Positions 1 through 10,899 of a stretch of DNA of 64,000 nt are shown here, piece after piece (the first letter of the stretch is position 1; each line of letters begins with the position of its first letter). The stretch is from Blastomyces gilchristii SLH14081. Its lineage: Eukaryota; Ascomycota; Eurotiomycetes; Onygenales; Ajellomycetaceae. The stretch spans positions 342,083-406,082 of the forward strand of contig NW_003101657.1 in assembly GCF_000003855.2 (NCBI RefSeq), written 5' to 3'. Below the pieces are notes generated by a model. That model worked only from the letters and a program-made list of their open reading frames with translations, did not search any database and was not told where the DNA came from. The position numbers and the translations under genes are program-made.

Positions 1-224
1 GGATCAGGCGCCTGCGGAAATGAAAAGGCAGGAAGCGGAGCAGGTGAACGATTAGACGTGGGCTTGGGAGACGGAGGCTCGTGTTGTGGGAAAACGAACG
101 GCGGGTTAGGCGCTGGAATAGTGGCTGACAGACGCCGGGAATTCTGCATGTCGTAAGAGGTCCTCGAGGAATCCAGGGACAGATGCTGAGCCTGGGCAGA
201 GGAAAGAGATAGAGAAGTCATCAT
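1..224 (-). CDS. N-terminal part of an unidentified protein, cut by the window edge
   Basis: An open minus-strand frame starts with two adjacent ATG codons (224-222 and 221-219) and runs off the left edge without a stop, giving about 74 residues. It begins MMTSLSLSSAQAQHLSL and continues rich in Ser, Pro, Arg and Gln with motifs such as SRRLSATIPAPNPPFVF and EPPSPKP. That is the low-complexity, phosphorylatable start common to fungal regulators, kinases and transcription factors. The frame stays open upstream to about 356 but has no other ATG there, so 224 is the likeliest start. I do not recognise the family, and the diagnostic domain must lie outside the window. Base composition is normal, unlike the AT-rich blocks further right. 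Confidence 0.55.
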   Translation of the reverse strand, partial: MMTSLSLSSAQAQHLSLDSSRTSYDMQNSRRLSATIPAPNPPFVFPQHEPPSPKPTSNRSPAPLPAFSFPQAPD

Positions 225-2640
225 GAACAGTACCAGCGCCAGCCGGTGCAGTACTCGTTCACGCAGGCTAAAATATTTTTGCTCTCCACGAGATATAAAC
301 AGGCGATTAACAACTAACTTCACCTGTCCAGCAGAATGACGGAAATTTAGATATTGTTATCGCGAAGATTGCCTCCGGCTAAGCCCTAGGCACAAGACAA
401 CACAACACAACACAACCCCTTCTTCTTTCAGGCAGCCCGCCGTTATTCACTCCAAATATACATTTGGCCCCTCCCGGCAGAGGCGGCTTCGGCAGCGTAG
501 AGATGTGGACAGGGACCGTAACCCGTCGAGCGGTGAATGACAGAGAATACAACAGTAGGGACGGGAGTTGCAATTAGATAGAAGGTATATTCGTCAGAAG
601 GCTGTCATAAGCTATTGATCACAAAGTGAAGGAGAGAGAGACGGTAAGGAGCGGACGGCCACGACGAATGGCCAGGAGACAGGGTGGGACTAGGAAAGGA
701 GCGAAATGGTGGACAGAGGGAAAGTATGAAGAAATGAACGAGAAGAAAAGGAAGAAGATGTGGATAAAAGCGTAGGAGGAGAGGAGGGGGAGGGGGAGGA
801 AGGGGAGGAAGAAGAGGAAGAAGAGGAAGAAGAGGAAGAAGAGGAAGAAGAGGTTAGAGATGGAAAATGAAGATGTTGAGATAGAGACAAGACAAGACAG
901 AGAGCGGACGAAGAAGCCAAAAGGGAAACGCTGCCGCCAAGACCCAGCAACCAACACCAACACAAGGCAAGGGACGGCGCGGGATGGATTAGTCATGCAG
1001 CTAGTCCCTCGGGAAATCGCGGGAGGGCAATTTTGGGGGGGAGCGAGACACACGCTGATTGGCTGCACGCTGGTACCTTGTGTCTTGTAATAATGAAATA
1101 GGTAACCTACTCGGTACGTACCTGACAAATTCTCGGTACGTTACGGGAACGGACGGCGAAGATACCGGACTTTTATTACCAAGTTCCTCCGTTCTCCTGT
1201 GTATGAGACACTCAATTGTATTTCCGCCTGCTCTGTACGCCCGGTTCCTGTCCCAGGTCAGATTGGCGTGGTGGAATGGTATTTTTTCAATATTAAATAG
1301 TATTACTTTACTCCGTTAAGTTACATCTTCCTCGAATCTCTAATACTCCTAACTCTGTATTCTGTACTAAATATGTACACAGATCCGTACCGTACCCGGA
1401 TCGACATCCTGAATCCATACTCCATCCCCTCGACAGCTTCAAGTGCGCAGGGAATTGCCTGTTCGTCCCTGCGAGCTTATCCAAAGCACGGGCAAACTGC
1501 CCTGTCTAAGTGCTGCTGAGTCCCCTGTGTGCTGCTGCATGCATGGCTGTTGATTCTTGTTCCTGAAGAACTTGCTTGGCACATTGTCACCGCTGTCTTA
1601 TCCGTCTTAGGTAGTATTAACGATCTTGTCATTTTTAGAGTAAAAAAGTCAGTTTTATATTAATATATTATTTAATACCAAGGTTGGTGATATTAACAAT
1701 ATCTCCTCTCCTCCACTCCACGCTCCACATGATCCACATATGTCATGTGCGAATCGAGGTTTTCATATACTATTGTGGCGCAGCGCGTGCATTATCATCC
1801 ACATTATTATTATTATTATTTATATTGAAAAGATCCTCAAAACATAACTAACTATCCCAAACCGGGACGGGAGTTTAGTCGTTCTCACAAAATCCAATCA
1901 TGAGCAGAGATATAGCTACATATCCAGCAAGCTCAGTATCAACATGGGATCTACTTCCATGACGCAGAAAACCAAATGTTTTGACCCGTTAATGAATTCG
2001 TTTCGACGATCTCACTACGGAACTACTGACCCTGGCGCGCATCAAATAGTTCAAGATCTCCGGCTCGTAAATTCGTAATTACGTCGCTTGTTTCAGCTCC
2101 CACCGACAACATTTGGACCGTCGCCGGAGCTCCCGGCTCCCGAGTCCCTTTTTGACTTGACAAAGAGCAGCGTCATTCTACCACCACAGACTGTACTTTT
2201 CTGAATTTAATAAGTATAGGTCGTAATCAGTATGAAGCTTAAAAAAAAACCATAGTGACCAGCCTATAACTACTAATTTTACCCTATCCTATCAAAGAGA
2301 AATGCCCTCTCACACCCCTGGATGCTGAAGAACAGCAACAAGGACACCTCACCTGGGCCACTTTCCCCCACAATGCCAAATTGCAAATTGCCAATCACTG
2401 CCAGCCGCCAGCCTGAACCGCCGCCAAACGCTGCCAATCAGCGGCTGTCACTTGTTTACTACGTACTGCGTAGGTTGCGTTCGCTTCTGGGGGCTCCGCT
2501 AGTATCCATGGATGCGCTACTGGGGCACTTAGTGAAGGTGCTATGAGGATCGACTGCAAAAATCCCATTTTGCACTTCCATCCGCAAGGTTGGCTGAGCG
2601 CGGGTGTATCAGTTTTTTGCAAAAATTGTCAGGATGAAAG
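225..2640. other. Gene-poor intergenic stretch upstream of the partial gene
   Basis: I see no convincing gene on either strand. The stretch holds a short CACAA repeat (391-415), the purine tract listed separately, and moderately GC-rich unique DNA. Open frames here (for example 619-1128 minus) are low-complexity or lack splice and family support. The left part probably holds the promoter and 5' leader of the minus-strand gene that begins at 224. Confidence 0.5.
775..853. repeat. Purine microsatellite, mostly (GAGGAAGAA)n
   Basis: About 79 bases of G and A only, with a 9-base GAGGAAGAA unit recurring in the right half. On the other strand it produces spurious Ser- or Phe/Leu-rich open frames. 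It lies roughly 550-630 bp upstream of the partial gene's start. Confidence 0.85.
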
Positions 2641-3351
2641 AATGGGTTGTATGCAATGGTATTGATGAATACAATGAGTTTATTTTGGCAGGAAGCAAGC
2701 AAGCAAGAATCTAGCTTGATTCATTGAGAAAGGTGGAATGTTGTAGAGGGCCACTCAAGGCAATGAACAAGTTTTTACTGTACTCCTGCTTGTCCTCACA
2801 ATTAGATGCTGATTGTTTATAAGAAGTCCATATATGCAAGTAGAGATAACTCTGTTCTGACACTTACTTCATATGAGCTTGCTCTATAATATGCTATTAA
2901 TTTCTTGTTTAATTGAGCTTCTCTGTGTATGTTATGAGTTAACAAGTAGTTTTACAGTTCACTTTTTGAAAGTGAAGTGAAAGAATCATGTCTTAAGCAA
3001 GATAAGCCTTGAACAAATGACTCAAGATGATACAGAGAATTATTGTATCTCATTTTTCCTCTTCATTTTGATCATTTTTGAATTCTCAAAGTGCTGTGTT
3101 TGATTAGATAAAACTTGCTGGGTCTGAAAGAGATTGACAGGTTTGACACAGAGTATGCTCAGTCAATAATGAGTGTGGAAATTTATAATAATGGTATTGG
3201 AATATATCTATCTATTCCCTGTTGACATTTTGTCTTTGCTTTAAGGTATGTATAACAGAAGAACAAGAGAGAATTCCTCACATCAAACAAATCAGCTCAC
3301 ACTGTGTATACATAATCAAGTTAAATCAACTGAGCTTTGTCGTTAATAATA

Positions 3352-3545
3352 TGGTAGCCCGGGGCGCCGGGGCCGGGGGCAGGAGCAGGCAAGCCACCAC
3401 TATGTACGCTGTAAGGATGGGTGACCGGGTGCGGCTAGCAGGAGCCAGTCGTCTTATGGTCTTTTTGGCCTAGTGGTAGTTAGAGCAGAGCCCGGACCCG
3501 GCAGCTTATAACCATGCTGTATCAAACAGTTTACTCAAGTAATGC
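3352..3545 (+). repeat. GC-rich patch with a tRNA-like A-box, possible truncated SINE
   Basis: A sharply bounded GC-rich island lies inside AT-rich DNA. At about 3457-3486 it reads TTTGGCCTAGTGGTAGTTAG, which resembles the D-arm and internal A-box of a tRNA gene. No matching B-box (GGTTCGANNC) or acceptor stem follows, so it is not a functional tRNA. A truncated tRNA-derived SINE is one reading. The weak motif could also be chance. Confidence 0.3.
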
Positions 3546-6300
3546 TGTTTTCTTCTCTCTGATGCTTTTTCTTTTAAATAGTACTTTCCTATGAGCAGCT
3601 TCTACAGTTCTTGATGTGAGTTGGTTTTCAACATACTGAATGATTGAAAACTTGCTTCTCACTGGAAAATATTATTCATTATAGCTGACAGACTTCTGCA
3701 GCTGAGACTGGCAATGAATATATTCATCTATATTAATCTTTCTTCCCAGCTTTGATTGAAGCTCGTCTGCGAAAAATGACATTTATCTGGTAAGAAACAA
3801 ACATGCAGGATAAATATGTGTTGCTTAAAATAATATCACCAGTTCTGTATAATCCCATGTTTTTTTTATTTTCATGTTCGAAAAGCGTAACATAATTATC
3901 TCCCCAAGAACCAACATCCATGGAAGATCATCATCAGGCCGGCCCTTCAGCATCCGGGGTGCACGCCGGGGTTCCCTTGTTCTGAGCAAGGGAAAAATTA
4001 GAAGGGGACGTGGGGGCGTTATTTTTTGAACACTTTCGAGGGACGACATTGTTTAAAATAATAGCGAGGGATGAGCGGGACGCTTTCTATCTACTATCTC
4101 TTCATTTACTGGCATTAACTTTTATAATCTCTGACAGAGATCTATAAATGTAGGATTAGCAGGAAGGATGAGGGGAATCCTGGTTGTTCCTCCATAGTAT
4201 ATGTATGCTGACGTTTGCAGGGAGCGGAGACCTTGTGAGGGAAGATGTGAATATAGCACTGGATTTGGATGGATTTCGTTGTCTGTACAATTGTGTCCTG
4301 GGTAGGCATTTATATGAGAGTATTAGATATCGAAGATCACCAATCTATGCCCGGCGTGAAAGCAAAAGAGTGCCCAAATACAGCTCTCAAATTTATTATA
4401 TCCAAGCACCTCAGTCATCTACCCTTATCCGCCCGTGTCATGCTCAAACCCTGGCTCTTCAAGAAAGGCAGCAACGGGGGTATTTGTTCTCTTTTCTCGC
4501 TTCACCGAGGATGCAGATGATGGATATTGCTTCACAGACATGGCATGCTGTGGCATTGCATGGCATGATTTCATTGACATAAAACATGCAGTGTATGTCT
4601 GTATGCATGTATCTGTATCTGCACATTGGCTGTTGACTACAGTGGTTTTACATATATGTATGCAGGTAGATAAGATATGTTCTTCAAGCCAGCCGCTCTG
4701 TCCCTCCCAACCTCACCTGGGGCTCCGGAATGTTGGCCGCCCGCCCCTCCAACTTGTTACTAGAGTGGGTAGGATATGCAGTAGTAGTAGTAACTAGTGT
4801 ATGGTTCAGATGAAGTTACATTTTGTCTTTAGCTCACAGTCTGAAAGCCAAGTCTGACTAAATCATATATAGTAATATATTAACTACAATAGGACTAGTA
4901 TCGCTGGAGTGTGCCTGTATGATGAGTATTATGTGGAATTAATTAAGCTTTTACACTGTAAAACCTGCAAAAAATCCATTTGACTCGTGTACGCCAAAAT
5001 TTCACGTATCACGGGGCTTAAACCAATTTTAAAAAATGCGCTCGGCTTTTGTTCCTGTTTCCGATCCTGCCTCTGTGACATCTTTCAAGAAACGTGTTTC
5101 AACTAATAACCATGGGGTTTCATCCGCAGAGTCTAGGCACCGGACCTATATTTCCTTCTATGATTTTAGGGTTTTGGTGGTCAGCAGCTTGCAGATTTGA
5201 GGGAAATTTCCAAGAGGATAGCAATATAACTAAGTTCGAAAATAAATCCTTGCTCCGACTGAGAGGAATATATTTATGTAGTTAAAGCCGGTTCGGTTGT
5301 TGGAGCCGAACGAACCTTCGGCCGGTACATGTTCGGGTTTTGCTGCTGACGGTTGACACCGGAGTGAGTGCAGACTCAACGCATGCAATTTTATTCTCGA
5401 CAAAGCGCACGAAAGATACAGAGAACAATGTTAATTCTTCAATGTCGATAAGGGTTATGACTTCATTCAAGAGAAAGGCAAAAACAACTCCTCCTCTGCA
5501 CTCTGTTGGAGTAGACGTCAATAGAGGAATGTTGTAACGGGGAGGATTTCGAGTGGCAAAGCATTTCTTGTATCAATTTTCACTTCGAGATCGGCTGAAG
5601 AGAAATATGTATGCAAATCTGCTTGTCAGGGGCCACAGGTCACTAAATCTGCAGCTACTGCCGCCGGTTTGCGCAAACCCATACCCATCATGATTGCGTT
5701 TCTTGTTCCACCTCAAAACACTGATGATTGGGTTGGTGACATCGGCTACACTATGAGTTATCCATTTTGTGCTTTGTGATTGCTTGAAACCAGCTAATAT
5801 CCCTCATAGTTCTTCAACTGCATCAAATTTTATGAGAAGGGAAACTCAAAATCAAGAATCAAATTGATTGCGACTCACAGACAGGAGAAAGTTGAATCCG
5901 CTCCACATTGAAGGTCAATAAATTCTATTTGATAGAACCCATGCTCTGGATGCTATCATGGCTTCAATTCAAGTGATGCAAGAATGATGCTTGACAGCCA
6001 TCACTTTTGAATATCTTGATGATAGTTATCCCAATGCGAAATCTGTGGATTTCTTCTTTTCTCTGAAATCATTGGGAAGAGTATTCTTTATTCCACACAT
6101 GTGAACCAAATCACTCACTGCTTCTGACAGCATTGGGACCCAGGAGAGGAGAGGGTATGCAGCACAGGTTCATACATACATACTCAATTCACATGCATGT
6201 TACGCAATGTGAAGCTAACAAGCAATTTTGCCTGTGGTGGCTGAGGAAGTAATATCCGTCCCCCTTGCTTTTGGATCCAGCTGCAAGATAGCAGTCCTTA

Positions 6301-6320
6301 GTACATGTACATGTACATAC
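6301..6320. repeat. Palindromic GTACAT repeat
   Basis: Three tandem copies of the self-complementary hexamer pattern (GTACAT)n. The same motif occurs at 23141-23155 and 63543-63558, all in intergenic DNA. Confidence 0.7.
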
Positions 6321-6691
6321 ATCCACTGTGGTAGAAGAGGAAAGCTGGACCGGGGGCAGCTATCTAGCAAGGAATTTCTCAATTCCTTTCTCGCGCATCA
6401 TGGAGCTAGATCTTCCTTGATCTTCAGCTGAGCCCCCACATTCAGCCTTAAAAACGATTGGCAAGAGGGTACCGGTTCTTGGTGTCACCCCGAGACTCGG
6501 TCTTCTCCGATTCCGAATAACTAGCCATGTCAATTGAGCGGCTTTTTGACTTGGGGGTGGGTGGCCCTAGTGGAAGTAGTATCCGGAGTATTCTGATGGT
6601 TAAAGGAATCTTGCCAAGATACTGCACTTTCTTTGCTTCAAACACACCTGGTCAAAACAAGTTAGGATACATGCGATACGGTGGAAGAAGG

Positions 6692-6717
6692 AAAAAAAAA
6701 AAAAAAAAAAAAAAAAA
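6692..6717 (+). repeat. Homopolymer run of 26 A
   Basis: An uninterrupted A run just left of the AT-rich block. It may be the tail of a lost retroposed sequence or simple slippage. No duplicated flank was found. Confidence 0.8.
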
Positions 6718-7032
6718 CCCTGGAGCGAAAACCCGGTACAAAACCGTTCCTCGGTGCAACGTACTGGCAAGCAATGATTAAATAGCAGGGGACTTTGCCT
6801 GTATGTATTGCTCACCCACTGATTGCTGCTTAATTAAAATATCTTAATGCACATGAGCCTCTGTGTGCAAAGATGTTGCAGAGCTAAGCTCAAAACAGAA
6901 GACCTCACAAGATTGATTTTACAGCTTATTATTAATAATAATAGAAGAGATAGAACTGTAAAAACATATAGAGATTCATTTTTCAGTGCAAAAGCATTAG
7001 CTAACTAAGCAAGAAAAAAAATAAAAAACATC

Positions 7033-7692
7033 TTACTCTGTCTCATCAGCTCATATATCATTCTCAAGAATAGTTTAAATAGTCTGAAGAAGACTTGTAA
7101 TAGTTCTGAATTTGATCTTCAGAGCTGCATTCTTCTTGTACAGAGTCTCATTTTCAATACAAAGAGTTAAAATCTTAATATTATAATTATTAACTGACTC
7201 AACACTTACTGTCTATTTTTTTAAGACTCTAGTCTCTGTATTCTCAGCTGTAGAGTGTTTCTTGAATAAGCTCTTCTTCTTAACTTTCTTTCTCTTTTCA
7301 TTCTTCTACTTCTTTTCTTTCACTTTATCATTCTTCTTACTGATATTAATTATGTATAACTATTAATTAATTGTATTAAAATTGATATATTTTATATTAA
7401 AAAGTAACTTACTTCTATAATAAGAGCAGTAACTTTCAGTGCTATTATAATAATAACTGATATAAGTTTTATAACACTGATTCAGAGTGCTGATATAGAT
7501 GATAAAAGAGTCTTCTTCTTTAATACAGTAACTGCAGAGAACTATAAAAACAGTACTATAGAATTATAGAAGAAGAGCTTTATAATTTATATTGATTTTT
7601 ATATTAATCTAATAACTCTCTTATAAGACTGACTTATAAGTATAGAGTAATTTAATGAGAGTCTGTAACTTCTTTAACAGCTTCTCAGACAT
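7033..7692 (-). pseudogene. Decayed ORF with a Cys cluster and a coiled coil, transposon-associated
   Basis: Reading through scattered stops, a minus-strand frame starts at ATG 7692 with MSEKLLKKLQTLIKLL. It passes a Cys cluster (LCSYCIKEEDSF, then QCYKTYISYYY and SYC) and a Lys-rich stretch, and ends in a heptad-like segment (ENETLYKKNAALKIKFRTI) at a stop at 7033-7035. A GTAAGT donor at 7412 and CAG acceptor at 7340 bound a plausible 73-bp intron that restores the frame. The Cys pattern followed by a coiled coil resembles hypothetical proteins often found near fungal retroelements. It lies downstream of the Helitron on the same strand and is separated from it only by the inserted gypsy element, so it could be Helitron cargo. 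Function unknown. Confidence 0.45.
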
Positions 7693-8206
7693 TCTTTCAG
7701 TTAAATAAGTCAATGATTAACTTAATAATCTAGAACTAATAGATACAGCAGAGACAGACACAGATATAAATATAGAACTGAAAATGAGATTAACAGCTGA
7801 TAATTTAACAGACTGAACAAGATTATTAAGAATTATACTAACTATTAGAATTATAATTTTCATCATTTTAAGAATCTTACTTACAATGAATATGTTTCAA
7901 GATATTATTTTCAGTTATAATAATAGTATTGATGATTTTTTGAACTTCTGATGAATTAATAGAGATAAATAATATAATTTCTGAAAAAAAAAAACAGCTA
8001 ACAGAGATGAAAGATGAGAGATAAGATAAATTCTTTAAAGAGAAAGAAAACACTCTGAGATTTATTCACTTCTTCTTATACATGTGTTAATAGCTGCAAG
8101 AATTCAATATCTCTTATTATATAATATAATACAGGTCTTAATAACACAGATCTCAGAAGATTCTTAATCTTTCAGATTAAAGATATTATTATATTAAATC
8201 TGAGCT

Positions 8207-8464
8207 TGTAAGAATAAGTACTCGCAGGCGATTATTCGGGTGTTTGCAGCTTGGCGTGATATGTACTGTTAACTACTAGAAGTATTTGTGATAGAAAGAT
8301 AAAATGTAGAGATTAAATGTATAATAGCATTCAAGCTGAGTTATGAATAGTATTCACAAACTTCAGTCTATATAGTTATATGTAGCCAAGGGCCGCTAGC
8401 TCTATTAATTACATAAGAGATAGAAATAGAGATAAAGAATCTGTGAGAAGTGAGATTTCTTACA
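8207..8464 (-). repeat. 3' LTR of gypsy element 1
   Basis: 258 bp, the same length as its partner, differing almost only by transitions. Its left (outer) edge keeps CG-rich bases such as CTCGCAGGCGATTATTCGGG. Its right (inner) edge is mutated relative to the other LTR (for example AATCTGTGAGAAGTGAG against AATCCGCGAGGAGCGGG). Confidence 0.93.
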
Positions 8465-9378
8465 TACTTCTCTCTCTCTAAGACTTTATCTGTAAAGTCT
8501 TTCACTGAGTGACTTTATAGAATCAGCTCAGCACTGCAGTAATACTCACTAAAAATTCTTCACATCTATAAAAAATCTCAGTGAGGAAAAAATCCCTTAT
8601 TACTGTAAAGAAAAAAGAGTCTGTCACTTAGTTTCTTATTTTATGAGATTCTTTGTAATCTACAGATTCTTCTCTAATTATCACACAGATTCATCTTATA
8701 TCTTTTATATAGAAGAGTTTCAGTTGACTCTCAATTATTTTCACAAGATTCTTGTGTGATTATTATACAGATTCATCTCACAGATAAATCACTCTCTATG
8801 AGATCACTCTTATTAAAGAGAAGTATTTATAAGTTAATCTTTCATTTATTCTTATAAATTATTGTTCTTTGATACTGTAGAATTGTAAGGAATTTTTCAT
8901 TCTTTTATTAACTCTATAGAATTTTAGAATCAAGATATCTACAGTCTGTAATTACTCTTTATAGTTATATAGAAAGATTCAGATCTGTAATTTATAATCA
9001 CTCTTATTTACTAGAGTGATCTGACTGTTCTGTAGAATCACTTACAGTGTAAGTAAATCTCTCTAGAGTAGTATAAATATCTCAGATCTGTTTATAAAAT
9101 CTCATCTTCTTTTTTCTTTTTCTGTAACAGCTCTTATTCTTATAAACTGTGAGTATCTTCATTCATCTGTGAAGTATTTTCACTCAGATAATAGAGAGAG
9201 AGTGTTTCTGATAATATCTGTATATTGATTCAAGAACTTCTCAAGAATAAAAATTTTTTTAATTTCAATATCTTTATAAACAATGTCTGATCACTACTGA
9301 GCTTCTTGTAAGTGTTCTCATAACTTCTCTAATCACTTTTTATCAGCTGATGAAGCAGAGATACTGCTGCTTACAACT

Positions 9379-9591
9379 GTGTCTTCACTCTCTTCAGCTC
9401 TGTCATCATATCTGATCTTTAAGTCAGCAGCTCATCTCATGTCTTTTTCAGATCAGTCTCTGACTTTAAGCAGTGTAGTCTCTCTCTTTGCTGTAAGTCT
9501 TCTCATAAGTAATTTCTTACAGACTCTAGCTAACAGTTCTTGTAAAGCTTCTGATGTTATCAGTGTCTTCTACAGCTCTGTAGATCTATGA
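9379..9591 (+). other. Antisense Ser-rich open frame in gypsy element 1
   Basis: This 70-codon frame lies between integrase and the 3' LTR, opposite to the element's coding strand. It is embedded in an open stretch that continues upstream to an ATG near 9283, broken by one stop. It is rich in Ser, Ala and Leu (SSLSSALSSYLIFKSAAHLM). An open frame of this length is notable in such stop-rich DNA, and the two other gypsy elements in the window also carry antisense frames in the same interval. It could be chance or a relic of an accessory gene. Confidence 0.4.
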
Positions 9592-10899
9592 TCATCTCTC
9601 TTCTATCTGCACAATCTCTGATCAGATATATGCAAATATGCCTAGGTTTCTCATCAATGATTCTCACATCATGATGCATTTTCACAATCTTATTATTAAT
9701 AGAAGATGAGTCTCTGAGTACCTGTAAAATTTGAGTAATTAAGATAATATAAATGTCATGAATTTGTAATAGAAGTTAATCTGAACAGATAAACTCTCTC
9801 TCTGTATCTCAATTATTTTCAGACTGAATACTTCAGTATAACTGAGAAAGTGAACATAGCTTTGTAAGAGATATCTAATCATATGCACAGATAGTCAGCT
9901 CTCAAGACTCTGCTATAACTGTATATACTCTGATATCTGACTTCTCTGAAGTCTGTGCATTTCTAGTAGTCTTTATATCAAATACAATAATTGTCTGTAC
10001 TGTAGATATAATACTCTCTACTTCTTTAAAGAGAGAAATTGATAGTTATGAGAGAGTTGAATATCACAAATGTTGAGAATATAAGTGTGAGTTTTCTTTG
10101 TTTTTTCTTTATTAATCTCTAAATTGTGTTTGCAGCTCTGTTGTTTTCTGTTTTTTAACTTTTAATAAGAATATGATTTCTTCTTCTCTTATATACACTG
10201 CAGACTGTTCATCTCAGTAGAAACTCATCATCTTATAGACTAGAGCTTATAAATAACAGTATTAATATCTTTATCATAATCAGGTTCTTAGTGAAGATTA
10301 TATCATTCTGACTTATCAGAATTTACAGTATGAAAGTCATGTCTTAGTTTTTATAGATATCTTATCTATCTAAATGATTCTCAAGTGAACTCATTTATCT
10401 TATCAGAATACTCTTGTCACTGAATCTTGAATCAGAGCTTGTAATCTCACTTCTCTGAGTTAATAATCTCTTTAATCTGATATTCTCTTTCACTCTCTAG
10501 TGCTTCATAGACAGAGTGATAAGTTATAGAATACTCTTCTGAGAATTTCTTATATTTATAGAGTAAAGAGACATGAAAAATATTATATATCTGTAACTTA
10601 GATGACAGTTTCAATCTATAGAACTATAAGCTAACTTTCTTCATAATCTTACAAGACTCTGTCTATAAGAGATTCAGCTTCTTACTAGATCTCTATATAA
10701 TAATATTTTCTAGACTCAGTCAGACTTTATTATCTTTCTTAAAACTTTTTATAATATGCTTGAAGTCATAGTATCTCTTCTGATACTCTTGAGTCTTTCT
10801 CAAGAATTTATGAACTTTCTCTCAAATCTTCTGAATTCTCTCAGCTCATTCATGAGTATTATCACACTCTATAGTGTACTCTCACAGATTTATCAAGAT

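Larger units (their letters stand above)
2641..6780. other. Gene-poor DNA, partly decayed
   Basis: Composition alternates. Stretches near 2640-3340 and 3540-3900 are AT-rich and nearly free of CG, as if they were old mutated repeats. 3350-3540 and 3930-4060 are GC-rich patches. Several open frames of 60-130 codons exist (for example 4184-4582 plus), but none has a recognisable motif, start context or splice pattern, so I call no gene. The stretch around 5285-5330 is a GC-rich imperfect inverted repeat. Confidence 0.4.

Noticed and set aside
690..965. 91-codon Ser-rich minus-strand frame
   Set aside because: Translation of the GAGGAAGAA repeat in another frame.
619..1128. 169-codon minus-strand open frame
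   Set aside because: Most of its C-terminal half is a Phe/Leu-rich translation of the purine microsatellite; no motif or splice support.
2629..3230. Possible solo LTR starting TGTCAGGATG
   Set aside because: No matching end or target duplication could be found.
4184..4582. 132-codon plus-strand frame
   Set aside because: No recognisable domain, mixed composition and overlapping frames of similar length; no evidence that it is a gene.
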